64,000 bases of DNA from NCBI RefSeq assembly GCF_042676185.1, contig NZ_JBHTJT010000006.1:1-64000 (forward strand), written 5' to 3'. This DNA comes from Tropicimonas aquimaris (GTDB taxonomy: Bacteria > Pseudomonadota > Alphaproteobacteria > Rhodobacterales > Rhodobacteraceae). Positions 9,537 to 18,032 of the stretch are shown here, one piece after another; the stretch's first letter is position 1, and each line of letters opens with the position of its first letter. Below the pieces are notes generated by a model. That model was not told where the DNA came from. It searched no databases and was given only the letters and a program-made list of their open reading frames with translations. Position numbers and translations under genes: made by a program.

Positions 9537-10726
9537 AGCGTCCCCATTTCCGGTTCGAGGCGTGCTAGGGAGTCGAGCGTGTTGGCTGCGGCGAAGAGGT
9601 CCAGATGCGGCAGCGCGGCCGCCATGCCGCGCGCGACGGGCTCATAGCCGTCCCAGCCCTTGAGCGGATTGAGCCACACGATCCGGCAGCCACGGCGGCG
9701 CAGCCTGGCGAGCGCGGTGCCGGTCAGCTCGGGTGCCTCGCTGTCGTAGCCATCCGAGAGGATGAACACGACGCTGCGCCCGTCGACGAAGCGGCGCGCG
9801 TAGCTGCGGGCGAAGTGTTCGAGGTTGCGGCCGATCTGAGAGCCGCCACCGAAGCCGTCCGCCAGCAGCGTGATCCGGTTGAGCGCACGCAGCGGATCGT
9901 CGTCGCGCAGCGCCTCGGTGATCCGCACGAGGCGGGTGTGGAACAGGTAGGCGTCCGAGGCGGGATCGGCCCGCATCAGCCCGGCCACGAAGGCCAGGAA
10001 GGGCCGTGCATAGGGCAGCATCGAGCCGGAGACGTCGCAGATCACCGTGATGCGGACGGGCCTGTCGGGCCGGTTGCGATGCGCCAGTCGCACAGGCTCG
10101 CCTCCTGTTGCGATGCTGGCGCGGATGGTGCGGCGGAAGTCGATGGTCGCTCCCTTCCGCGCGGCCTTGCGCCGGCGGGAGCGCCGGTCGCGGATCGCGG
10201 CGCCGAGGCGGCGGGCGATCACCTCGGCCGCGTGGATGTCCTGCGGGGAGACCAAGTCGCGCAGATCCTTCTTCATCAGTTGCTGAATGCGGGATGCCAC
10301 CAGCTTGCCCGTCCCCTCCGAGGCGGCCTCGCCGTCCGGCGTCTCCTCCGGGCTGTGCTGTCGTCCGGAAGCGGCGCTTCGGCCACCCTCGGCCTCCCGG
10401 GAGTTGCGGCTGTGGCGGGTCTGCGCGCTGTCCCCAGACGGCACCGCCTTCTGCCGCACCCTGCCCTTGTTCATCCAGTAGCTGTCGAAAAGCTCGTCGA
10501 AGGCCGCGATGTCCTGAGCGGTGCCGGCACAGACCGACTTGAGCGCCATCCGCGCCTCCGCCGGATCGACCGCGCGGACGACGGACAGCGCGTGCAGGGC
10601 CATGTCCGTCTCGGCGACGCCGAGATGGAAACCGTTGTCCCGCAGATGCGCGATGAAGCCGGCGACCCGACCACTGACGCCCGGATCACGGCCCGCAAAC
10701 CGCGTGATGCGGCTGGACGGGCTCAT
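9533..10726 (-). CDS. coxE: CoxE, von Willebrand factor A domain protein
   Basis: 397 residues from the ATG at 10726; the open frame extends further upstream but that part overlaps coxD and is out of character. The C-terminal VWA/CoxE domain shows a MIDAS-type motif, CDVSGSM, and ILSDGYDS. The middle is basic and low-complexity. CoxE works with the AAA+ protein CoxD in installing the [CuSMoO2] centre of CO dehydrogenase. ATGA overlaps join it to both coxD (upstream) and coxF (downstream), so the three maturation proteins are translationally coupled. MoxR/VWA pairs also occur in unrelated systems, but the context here is unambiguous. Confidence 0.92.
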   Translation of the reverse strand: MSPSSRITRFAGRDPGVSGRVAGFIAHLRDNGFHLGVAETDMALHALSVVRAVDPAEARMALKSVCAGTAQDIAAFDELFDSYWMNKGRVRQKAVPSGDSAQTRHSRNSREAEGGRSAASGRQHSPEETPDGEAASEGTGKLVASRIQQLMKKDLRDLVSPQDIHAAEVIARRLGAAIRDRRSRRRKAARKGATIDFRRTIRASIATGGEPVRLAHRNRPDRPVRITVICDVSGSMLPYARPFLAFVAGLMRADPASDAYLFHTRLVRITEALRDDDPLRALNRITLLADGFGGGSQIGRNLEHFARSYARRFVDGRSVVFILSDGYDSEAPELTGTALARLRRRGCRIVWLNPLKGWDGYEPVARGMAAALPHLDLFAAANTLDSLARLEPEMGTL

Positions 10727-11601
10727 GCCGCCTTCCCCACGAGACGGGCAGCCACTTCTGCCGGGATCGCGGCCCGGTCGGCCGCAGTCTTGAGCAGGGT
10801 TACGAGCGTGGCCTGCAGCGTCTCCGGATCGTCGGAAAGGTCGTTGATCCCAAGCCCGGATATCGCGGCGGCGAAATCCAGCATCTCGGCCACGCCCGGC
10901 ACCTTCTCGAGGTCTTCCTTGCGCAGCGCCTGCACGAAGCCAACAATCTGGGCTGCCAGCAGCGGCTCGATCCCGGGGCTGCGCCGGTTCAGGATCTCGA
11001 GTTCGGTCTTGCGGTCGGGGTATTCGACGTAGGAGTAGATGCACCGTCGGCGCAGCGCATCCGACAGGTCGCGGGTGCCGTTGGCCGTCAGGATCACATG
11101 CGGGCGCGAGGTGGCGGTGATGGTGCCGAGTTCGGGCACCGTGATCTGGAATTCGGCAAGAACCTCCAGCAGGTAGGCCTCGAATTCCTCGTCGGCGCGG
11201 TCGATCTCGTCGATCAGCAGCACCGGGGGCTTGGGCCGCCGAATGGCCTGCAGGAGCGGACGTTCGAGCAGGAATTCCTCGGAAAAGATCCTCTGCTCCA
11301 CCGTGCGCCCGGTCTGGCCGTCCTCGGCAGAGGCGCGGATCGCCAGCAATTGCCGTTGGTAGTTCCACTCGTAGATCGCCTGCGCGGCGTCGAGCCCCTC
11401 GTAGCACTGGAGCCGGATCAGCTCCGTGTCGAGCACCGACGCGAGGGTGCGCGCCACCTCGGTCTTGCCGACCCCCGCCGCGCCTTCGAGCAGCAGCGGA
11501 CGGCCCAGCGAACCGGCAATATGCAGCGCCATCGCCAGGTCGGGCGATGCAACATAGCCCTTCGCCGCGAAGGCTTCCTGCAGGCTTTTCCAGTCTTGCA
11601 T
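10723..11601 (-). CDS. coxD: CoxD, MoxR-type AAA+ ATPase
   Basis: 292 residues from an ATG at 11601 (MQDWKSLQEAFAAKG). Walker A is EGAAGVGKTE, Walker B is LLIDEIDRADEEFE, and the sensor region contains ILTANGTRDLSDALRRRC. This is a MoxR-family AAA+ protein; the cox homologue is a chaperone-like ATPase that assembles the copper/sulfur part of the CO dehydrogenase cofactor on apo-CoxL. It starts 41 bases after coxL and overlaps coxE by four bases. Confidence 0.93.
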   Translation of the reverse strand: MQDWKSLQEAFAAKGYVASPDLAMALHIAGSLGRPLLLEGAAGVGKTEVARTLASVLDTELIRLQCYEGLDAAQAIYEWNYQRQLLAIRASAEDGQTGRTVEQRIFSEEFLLERPLLQAIRRPKPPVLLIDEIDRADEEFEAYLLEVLAEFQITVPELGTITATSRPHVILTANGTRDLSDALRRRCIYSYVEYPDRKTELEILNRRSPGIEPLLAAQIVGFVQALRKEDLEKVPGVAEMLDFAAAISGLGINDLSDDPETLQATLVTLLKTAADRAAIPAEVAARLVGKAA

Positions 11602-11642
11602 GGTGAATGCGCGGGGCCGCCGGGGCCGCCCCGCCTCCCTTT

Positions 11643-14063
11643 TCAGCCGTGAAGGCCGAGGTCGTGGGCGATCTTCCACACCCGCCACTGGTCGTGGGGC
11701 ATGTGGGCCTGCCGCAGCCCGAAGGCGCGGAAGGCGTCGTGCACCGCGTTGGAAAAGGCCGGCACGCCGCCCACGTTCGGGCTTTCGCCCACGCCCTTGG
11801 CGCCGATCGGGTGATGCGGGCTGGGCGTTTCGGTGTGGTCGGTGGTGTAGGTCGGCGTTTCCCAGGCGGTCGGGATGAAGAAGTCCATGAAGGTCGCCGT
11901 CTTGTGGTTGCCGATCTCGTCGTAGGCGATCTCCTGCCCCATCGCGATGGCCAGCGCCTCGGTCAGGCCGCCATGCACCTGCCCCTCGATCACCATCGGG
12001 TTGATCCGGGTGCCGCAATCGTCCAGCGCATAGAACTGCCGGATCTCGTGCACGCCCGTATCGACGTCGATCTCCATGACGCAGATGTAGGCGCCGAAAG
12101 GATAGGTCATGTTCGGCGGGTCGTAGTAGCTGACCGCCTCCAGCCCCGGCTCGACGCCCGGGATTGCCTGATTGTAGGCGGCGTAGGCGATCTCGGCCAT
12201 GGTCTTGAACCGCTCCGGCGCGCCCTTGACCACGAAGCGGTCGACGTCGAACTCCACGTCGTCGTCATGGACCTCGAGCAGATAGGCCGCGATCATCTGC
12301 GCCTTGGCGCGGATCTTGCGGCCGGCCATCGCGGTGGCAGCCCCGGCAACCGGTGTGGACCGGGAGCCATAGGTGCCGAGGCCATACGGAGCGGTGTCCG
12401 TATCCCCTTCCTCGATCGTGATGGAGTCAGCAGGTATGCCGATCTCGCTTGCCAGGATCTGGGCGAATGTGGTGGCGTGCCCTTGCCCCTGGCTGATCGT
12501 CCCCAGACGCGCGATGGCCGACCCCGTGGGATGCACCCGGATTTCGCAAGAGTCGAACATCCCCATCCCGAGGATGTCGCAATTCTTGACGGGCCCGGCG
12601 CCCACGATCTCGGTGAAATGGGTAAGCCCGATGCCCAGCAGCTTGCGCGTCTCGCCCCGCTTGAAGGCCTCCACGCGCTCGGCCTGCTCCCGCCGCAGGC
12701 CCTCGTAGTCGACGGCCTTCAGCGCCTTGTCCCAGGCCGTGTGGTAATCGCCGCTGTCATATTCCCAGCCCAGAGCACTGGTGTAGGGGAACTGATCGGC
12801 GCGGATGAAGTTCTTGGCGCGCAGTTCGGCGGCATCCATGCCCAGTTCGATGGCCAGCACCTCGATCATCCGCTCGATGAAATAGGCCGCCTCGGTCACC
12901 CGGAAGGAGCAGCGATAGGCCACGCCCCCCGGCGCCTTGTTGGTGTAGACCCCGTCCACGCCCACATAGGCCACGGGGATATCATAGGAGCCCGTGCAGA
13001 TGTGGAAGAAGCCGGCCGGGAACTTCGTCGGGTCGGCGCAGGCGTCGAATGCGCCGTGGTCGGCCGTAACTTGGCAATGCAGGCCGGTGATCTTGCCGTC
13101 CCTGGTGGCGCTGATCTTGCCCTTCATCCAGTAGTCCCGGGCAAAGGCGGTGGCCATCAGGTTGTCCATCCGGTTCTCGATCCACTTCACCGGCTTGCCG
13201 GTGACAATGGAAGCAACGATCGAACAGATATAGCCCGGGTAGACCCCGACCTTGTTGCCGAAGCCGCCACCGATATCGGGCGAGATCACTCGGATGTTGT
13301 GCTCCTCGATGCCCGAGAGCAGCGAGGCCACGGTGCGCACCACGTGCGGCGCCTGGAAGGTGCCGTAGACGGTCAGCTTGCCGTTCACCTTGTCCATCGA
13401 GGCGACGCATCCGCAGGTCTCCAGCGGGCACGGATGGGTGCGGTGGTAATAGACCATCTCCTCGGCCACGACCTCGGCGCTTTCGATCGCCTGGGTCGTC
13501 GCGGCCTCGTCGCCTTCCTCCCACAGGAAGATGTGGTTGTGGTGCCGGCGAGCGCCGTGAGCGCCTTCGGTCTGGTCCGCGATATCCTCGCGCAGCACCA
13601 CGTCCGATTTCAGCGCCTCGAACGGGTCGGTCAGGACGGGCAGTTCCTCGTACTCCACCTCGACGGCGGCGATCCCGTCGGCGGCGGCGTAGCGGTCGGT
13701 CGCCACGACAAAGGCGACCTCCTGGCCCTGGAACAGCACCTTGCCGTCGGCCAGAACCATCTGCTTGTCGCCGGCAAGCGTCGGCATCCAGTGCAGGCTG
13801 AGCGGCTCGAGATCCTTCGCCGTCAGCACGGCAAGCACGCCGGGCACCTTCAGCGCCTCTTCGGTGTGGATCGCCTTCACCCGGGCGTGGGCATAGGGCG
13901 AGCGCACGAAATCGCCAAAGATCATGCCGGGCAGCTTCACGTCGTCGACGTAGTTGCCCTTGCCCTGGGTGAACCGCGCGTCCTCGACGCGCTTGCGGGA
14001 ACAGCCGAGGCCCTTGAGGCCGGCGACCCGCTGCTCGCGGGTTGGGGGTGCCTGGTCGTTCAT
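11643..14063 (-). CDS. coxL: Aerobic CO dehydrogenase large (molybdopterin) subunit, form I
   Basis: 806 residues. The active-site loop reads VAYRCSFR with Cys385, the signature of form I (true CO-oxidising) CoxL, in which the cysteine binds copper; form II enzymes carry AYRGAGR instead. Other molybdopterin-binding stretches such as IGGGFGNK and GQGHATTFAQ are present. The subunit carries the Mo-Cu dinuclear centre and oxidises CO to CO2, passing electrons to CoxS and CoxM and then the respiratory chain. The ATG at 14063 overlaps the coxS stop (ATGA); the upstream extension of the frame is a shadow of coxS. Confidence 0.96.
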   Translation of the reverse strand: MNDQAPPTREQRVAGLKGLGCSRKRVEDARFTQGKGNYVDDVKLPGMIFGDFVRSPYAHARVKAIHTEEALKVPGVLAVLTAKDLEPLSLHWMPTLAGDKQMVLADGKVLFQGQEVAFVVATDRYAAADGIAAVEVEYEELPVLTDPFEALKSDVVLREDIADQTEGAHGARRHHNHIFLWEEGDEAATTQAIESAEVVAEEMVYYHRTHPCPLETCGCVASMDKVNGKLTVYGTFQAPHVVRTVASLLSGIEEHNIRVISPDIGGGFGNKVGVYPGYICSIVASIVTGKPVKWIENRMDNLMATAFARDYWMKGKISATRDGKITGLHCQVTADHGAFDACADPTKFPAGFFHICTGSYDIPVAYVGVDGVYTNKAPGGVAYRCSFRVTEAAYFIERMIEVLAIELGMDAAELRAKNFIRADQFPYTSALGWEYDSGDYHTAWDKALKAVDYEGLRREQAERVEAFKRGETRKLLGIGLTHFTEIVGAGPVKNCDILGMGMFDSCEIRVHPTGSAIARLGTISQGQGHATTFAQILASEIGIPADSITIEEGDTDTAPYGLGTYGSRSTPVAGAATAMAGRKIRAKAQMIAAYLLEVHDDDVEFDVDRFVVKGAPERFKTMAEIAYAAYNQAIPGVEPGLEAVSYYDPPNMTYPFGAYICVMEIDVDTGVHEIRQFYALDDCGTRINPMVIEGQVHGGLTEALAIAMGQEIAYDEIGNHKTATFMDFFIPTAWETPTYTTDHTETPSPHHPIGAKGVGESPNVGGVPAFSNAVHDAFRAFGLRQAHMPHDQWRVWKIAHDLGLHG

Positions 14064-14551
14064 TCTGCGGCCTCCTTCGCGGCGTTCATCTCGGCCGCGG
14101 CTGCGAGGATGGATTTGACGATGTTCTGGTAGCCCGTGCAGCGGCAGAGGTTGCCGGCCATGCCGAAGCGCACCTCCTCCTCGGTCGGGTTCGGGTTCTC
14201 CTGCAGCAGCCGGTAGGCCCGGGTGATCATGCCCGGCGTGCAGAAGCCGCACTGAAGCCCGTGGTGCTCGCGGAAGCTCTGTTGCAGCACGTGCAGCGCA
14301 TCGGGGTTCCCGATCCCCTCGATGGTGGTGATCTCGGCCCCGTTGGCCTGGGCGGCGAACACGGTGCAGGATTTCACCGACTTGCCGTTCAGGTCGACCG
14401 TGCAGGCCCCGCAATGGGAGGTTTCGCAGCCGATATGCGGTCCGGTGATCCCGAGCTTCTCGCGCAGCACGTGGATCAGGAGTTCGCGCGGCTCGGCGAG
14501 CAGTTCGTGGTCCTCGCCGTTGACCTTCAGCTGGATGTGCATCTTGCTCAT
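14060..14551 (-). CDS. coxS: Aerobic CO dehydrogenase small [2Fe-2S] subunit
   Basis: 163 residues. The plant-type ferredoxin cluster ligands appear as GCETSHCGACTV plus a later cysteine (KSCTVFA). The second, CO dehydrogenase-type cluster is ligated by CGFCTPGM and CRCTGY. It shuttles electrons from the Mo site in CoxL to FAD in CoxM. The gene lies 11 bases after coxM and overlaps coxL by four bases, the M-S-L order of characterised cox operons. Confidence 0.96.
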   Translation of the reverse strand: MSKMHIQLKVNGEDHELLAEPRELLIHVLREKLGITGPHIGCETSHCGACTVDLNGKSVKSCTVFAAQANGAEITTIEGIGNPDALHVLQQSFREHHGLQCGFCTPGMITRAYRLLQENPNPTEEEVRFGMAGNLCRCTGYQNIVKSILAAAAEMNAAKEAAE

Positions 14552-14562
14552 GTCTCTCTCCT

Positions 14563-15417
14563 TCAGGCCCGCGACCAGGCGCGTTCGATGGCGCGCGCAA
14601 TGATCACGCCGGCAACGTGACGCTTGAATTCGACGGGGCCGCGGTTGTCCTCCATCGGGTCGATCTCCTCCAGCGCGGCGGCGACGGCGGCCTTCACGGC
14701 AGCGGCGTCACAGGCGGTGCCGACGAGTGCCGCGCCCGCGGCCTCGGAGAACACCGGCACATCGCTGAGGTTGGTCATCGCGATCGCGGCCGTGGCGCAT
14801 TCACCGCCCTGCTTCGAGAGCTGCACGGCGCAGGCAGCGGTCGCATAGTCGCCAATCTTGCGCTTCTGCTTCTCATAGGCATAGCCGCCCGTCGGCGCGG
14901 CAAAGGTAATGAGGGTCAGAAGCTCCTCGTCCTCCCGCTCCGTCATGTAGGCGGCCTCGTAGAAGTCACGCGATGCCACGTCGCGGCTGCCATCGGGGCC
15001 AACCAGCGTGAAGGTCGCGTCAAGGCACTGCATCAGCCCCGGCATGTCGTTGCCCGGGTCTCCGTTGGCGACGTTGCCGCCGATGGTGCCGATATAGCGC
15101 ACCTGCGGGTCCGCGATCTGCAACGCCGCCTCGCGCAGGATCGGCGCGGCCTGGGCCAGCACGTCGTTGGTGATCAGCTCGTTCTGGGTCGTCATCGCCC
15201 CGATCGAGACCTTGCCGCCCGCGATCGAGATCCCCTTGAGCTCTGCGATGTCCTGAAGGTCGACGAGATGGTCCACGGAGGCCATCCGGAGCTTCATCAT
15301 CGGGATCAGGCTGTGGCCGCCCGCAAGCGCCCGCGCGCCGTCCCCGTGTTCCTGCAACAAGGCAATCGCCGACGCGACATCTGCCGGCCGATGGTAATCG
15401 AAAGCCGCTGGTATCAT
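14563..15417 (-). CDS. coxM: Aerobic CO dehydrogenase medium (FAD) subunit
   Basis: 284 residues with the two FAD-contacting motifs of the family, AGGHSLIPMMKLRM (about 32-45) and TIGGNVANGDPGND (about 110-123). It belongs to the FAD-binding subunit family of molybdenum hydroxylases and passes electrons from CoxS to quinone. The ATG is preceded by GGGAGGACACCAG, a good ribosome site. It is the first structural gene; the 206-base leader upstream contains the repeat array described separately. Confidence 0.95.
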   Translation of the reverse strand: MIPAAFDYHRPADVASAIALLQEHGDGARALAGGHSLIPMMKLRMASVDHLVDLQDIAELKGISIAGGKVSIGAMTTQNELITNDVLAQAAPILREAALQIADPQVRYIGTIGGNVANGDPGNDMPGLMQCLDATFTLVGPDGSRDVASRDFYEAAYMTEREDEELLTLITFAAPTGGYAYEKQKRKIGDYATAACAVQLSKQGGECATAAIAMTNLSDVPVFSEAAGAALVGTACDAAAVKAAVAAALEEIDPMEDNRGPVEFKRHVAGVIIARAIERAWSRA

Positions 15418-15434
15418 CTGGTGTCCTCCCTTGG

Positions 15435-15448
15435 GCGGGCATGCCCGC
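15435..15448. promoter_or_regulatory. 14-base palindrome in the coxM leader
   Basis: GCGGGCATGCCCGC is a perfect palindrome lying just upstream of the coxM ribosome site. It could form a 5-bp stem with a CATG loop near the translation start, or be a protein-binding site. No function is shown by sequence alone. Confidence 0.35.
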
Positions 15449-15512
15449 TTGGTCGAGAGATTAGAGGGCTTTCATGCGACGCATCGCGGTCTTGAACCGG
15501 CGCCTCCACTTT

Positions 15513-15558
15513 GCTCACGAAATGCGAATGGGCTGCACGAGTTGCGCATCTCGTGAGC
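15513..15558. promoter_or_regulatory. Candidate CoxC/LytTR operator: direct repeats within a long inverted repeat
   Basis: Two direct repeats, CACGAAATGCGAAT (15516-15529) and CACGAGTTGCGCAT (15536-15549), are spaced exactly 20 bases apart. They lie inside a 14-bp interrupted inverted repeat, GCTCACGA-a-ATGCG ... CGCAT-c-TCGTGAGC. LytTR regulators typically bind two direct repeats about two helical turns apart, and the gene immediately upstream encodes an MHYT-LytTR protein. The array is about 100-140 bases upstream of the coxM start, a suitable position for activation. The link is inference. Confidence 0.5.
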
Positions 15559-15623
15559 GCGCCCTTGTTTTGCAGGGCGTTCGGCGCAGCCCGGCGGGTA
15601 TGCGCCTGATCTGGGAGTGACGC

Positions 15624-16769
15624 TCAGATGCCGAGGATCTCGCGCACCTCGGGCAGGCGCGAGCGGCTGACCGGTACCTTGGGCAGCGACCGGACGTTGT
15701 CGAAATAACAGACGCCCGAGTCCTTGCGCCGCTCGAACCCGGTCACGAAGGCACGGTTCACGAGGTAGCTCCGGTGAGTGCGAAGGAACACCTCCTCCGG
15801 CAGGCGGGAGGCGGTTTCGGTGATCGACCAGGGGCAGAAGAACTTGTCCTCGCCGACATAGAGCATCGTGTAATGCCCCTCCGCCCGCACCGCCGCGATC
15901 TGCTCGGGCGCCACGAAGCGGGTGCGGCCGTCCTTCTCGTAGGGCACGCGAACGGCGGTGGCGGCACGCGGCTCCGCCGGTTGGGCGAGGGGCGCGGCGG
16001 GTGCAGGCTCGGCGACGGGTTCCGGCGCGCGGGCGGTCTCCGGCGCAGGCTCTGCCGCCTGATCAGCCTGCGAGAAGCTCACTCCGGTCAGCAGGAAGGC
16101 GCCGGAGATCACGAAAACGGTCAGGGTCACGCCGAAGGCCAGGAATTCGTTACTCATCCAGGTCATCTCCGTCTCGCCCACCTCCTGCGAGACGAATCCG
16201 GTGCCCTGCATGGCGATGAAATGCACCGCGAAGACCGCGAGGCCGAAGCCGACCGTCCCAAGGACGATGTTGCGCGAGCCTCGCCGGCTGTAGGCCAGCG
16301 CCACCGCGCTGACGCTGAGCGCGACCGAGGCCGCGACAGCGAACGCGATGCCCCCGAGCGAATAGACCGGCCGGCAGATCTGCATTCCCGACATTCCGAT
16401 GTAATGCATCGCCGGGATGCCAAGCCCGATGATGCCGCCCGCCAACGCGATCCGTCCCGGCGAACGCTTGCCGAAATGCAGCAGCAAAAGTGCCAGGCCG
16501 ACGATCAGGATCGCCACCAGCGCCGAGATCAGCGTGACCAGCGCGTCGTAGTAGAAGGCTATCGGCAGACGCATTCCCAGCATCGCCACGAAATGCATCG
16601 ACCAGATGCCGCCCCCGAGGCAGATGGCGGCCATGCTGACCACCAGTTTGCGGCGCGGCGCCGACAGCCGCGAGGCGCCCTGCAGCAGCGACAGCCCGGT
16701 AAAACCGGCCATCAAAGCAACCGCAAGCGACGCCAGCACCAGCCGGGTGTCGTAGCTGTATTCGAGCAA
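15624..16769 (-). CDS. coxC: CoxC-like MHYT-LytTR membrane-bound transcriptional regulator
   Basis: About 381 residues if it starts at the TTG at 16769, which has GGGGAGG eight bases upstream; a GTG start at 16805 would add 12 residues. The N-terminal part has seven hydrophobic segments with MHYT-type motifs (SMHFVAML, AMHYIGMSGM and a degenerate AVHFIAMQ), proposed to bind a metal and sense small gases. A Pro/Ala-rich linker follows. The C-terminal 100 residues are a LytTR DNA-binding domain (VRAEGHYTMLYV, FLRTHRSYLVN). In Oligotropha-type cox clusters CoxC and CoxH share this architecture. The gene precedes coxM in the same orientation, so it is likely a membrane-anchored CO-responsive regulator of this operon. 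Confidence 0.85.
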   Translation of the reverse strand: MLEYSYDTRLVLASLAVALMAGFTGLSLLQGASRLSAPRRKLVVSMAAICLGGGIWSMHFVAMLGMRLPIAFYYDALVTLISALVAILIVGLALLLLHFGKRSPGRIALAGGIIGLGIPAMHYIGMSGMQICRPVYSLGGIAFAVAASVALSVSAVALAYSRRGSRNIVLGTVGFGLAVFAVHFIAMQGTGFVSQEVGETEMTWMSNEFLAFGVTLTVFVISGAFLLTGVSFSQADQAAEPAPETARAPEPVAEPAPAAPLAQPAEPRAATAVRVPYEKDGRTRFVAPEQIAAVRAEGHYTMLYVGEDKFFCPWSITETASRLPEEVFLRTHRSYLVNRAFVTGFERRKDSGVCYFDNVRSLPKVPVSRSRLPEVREILGI

Positions 16770-16914
16770 GTTCGTGTCCTCCCCGGGAAGCCGGGCTCGG
16801 CTCACGGCTCCCCGATGACACTATTTGCGGAGGACGGCGCGGCGTCAACGGGGGCGCGGCGCCCCTGCCCCACGGGCCCGCAAGAACGGTCCGGGGGACG
16901 AAGCATTCCGGCGG

Positions 16915-18015
16915 CTATCTGCCGCGATAGAGCAGCGAGATCCCGTCGGCGAAGACATGCACCTTCTCGGGCTGGGCCGCCAGCCGCAGGGTCTTGCCCT
17001 TCAGGCCGCGATGGATGCCTGGCAGCTTGGCGATCACCGGTTCCTTGCCCTCGTGCTCGGGCACGAAGAACAGCAGCGTCACCTCGCCGAGATTTTCCTG
17101 CACGTCGACCGTCGCGGAAAAGGCATTGTTGGGGTCATCGGTGAACTGCATGTCCTCGGGCCGGATGCCGACGTTGACGCGCCGCCCCATGTCTGCCTCG
17201 ACCGAGGGATAAGCCGATACGACGATGCCGTGATCTCCCTCCAGCCGTACGCTGGTGCGCTCGCCGGTGCCGACGATCTCGCCGGGCAGCAGGTTCATCG
17301 CGGGCGAGCCAATGAACTGCGCCACGAACTCGTTCTGCGGCGTCTCGTAGAGCTCCAGCGGCGTGCCGACCTGGCTGATCCCCTTGTCGGCCAGCACGAC
17401 GATCCGGGAGGCGAGCGTCATGGCCTCCACCTGGTCGTGGGTGACGTAGATCATCGTGCGGTCGGGCATGCTCTCCTTGAGCTGGGCGATCTCCAGCCGG
17501 GTCGCGACCCGCAGCGCGGCGTCGAGGTTGGAAAGCGGCTCGTCGAAAAGGAAGACCTTGGGATCGCGCACGATGCAGCGCCCGATCGCCACCCGCTGCC
17601 GCTGGCCGCCCGAAAGCGCCTTGGGGAGCCGGTCGAGATAGGGGGTGAGCTGCAGGATGTCTGCTGCCTTGCGCACCGCCGTGTCGATCTCCGCCTTGCT
17701 CTTGTTCGCCAGTTTCAGCGCAAAGGCCATGTTGTCGTAGACCGTCATGTGCGGATAGAGCGCGTAGGACTGGAATACCATCGCGATGCCGCGCTGCGCG
17801 GGCGGCACATCGTTGACGACCTGCCCGTCGATCTGCAACTCGCCGTCGCTGATCTTCTCGAGACCGGCGATCATCCGCAGGAGCGTGGACTTGCCACAGC
17901 CGGACGGCCCGACAAAGACGATCAACTCGCCCGCGTCAATGTCCAGGTTGATGCCCTTCAGCACTTCGACCTCGCCATAGCGCTTGCCGACATCGGTGAG
18001 TTTCAGTCCGGCCAT
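16915..18015 (-). CDS. aglK: Alpha-glucoside ABC transporter ATP-binding protein AglK
   Basis: 366 residues. Walker A GPSGCGKST (36-44), signature LSGGQRQRV, Walker B FLFDEPLSNLD and the switch histidine in YVTHDQ are all present. A C-terminal TOBE/OB region completes a MalK/UgpC-type ATPase. It energises sugar uptake through AglF/AglG with the binding protein AglE. The ATG at 18015 follows aglA by 17 bases; the longer upstream frame is a shadow. It is the last gene of aglEFGAK. MalK-type tails can also carry inducer-exclusion functions, not evaluable here. Confidence 0.92.
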   Translation of the reverse strand: MAGLKLTDVGKRYGEVEVLKGINLDIDAGELIVFVGPSGCGKSTLLRMIAGLEKISDGELQIDGQVVNDVPPAQRGIAMVFQSYALYPHMTVYDNMAFALKLANKSKAEIDTAVRKAADILQLTPYLDRLPKALSGGQRQRVAIGRCIVRDPKVFLFDEPLSNLDAALRVATRLEIAQLKESMPDRTMIYVTHDQVEAMTLASRIVVLADKGISQVGTPLELYETPQNEFVAQFIGSPAMNLLPGEIVGTGERTSVRLEGDHGIVVSAYPSVEADMGRRVNVGIRPEDMQFTDDPNNAFSATVDVQENLGEVTLLFFVPEHEGKEPVIAKLPGIHRGLKGKTLRLAAQPEKVHVFADGISLLYRGR

Positions 18016-18032
18016 TTCCAGCTCTCCCCAGC

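Noticed and set aside
9533..11601. MoxR-VWA pair as a stand-alone ternary conflict system.
   Set aside because: Overlaps with coxF and closeness to coxL identify them as coxD and coxE.
11607..14132. 841-codon + strand open frame opposite coxL.
   Set aside because: Mirror of the coxL coding frame with no domain and no separate ribosome site.
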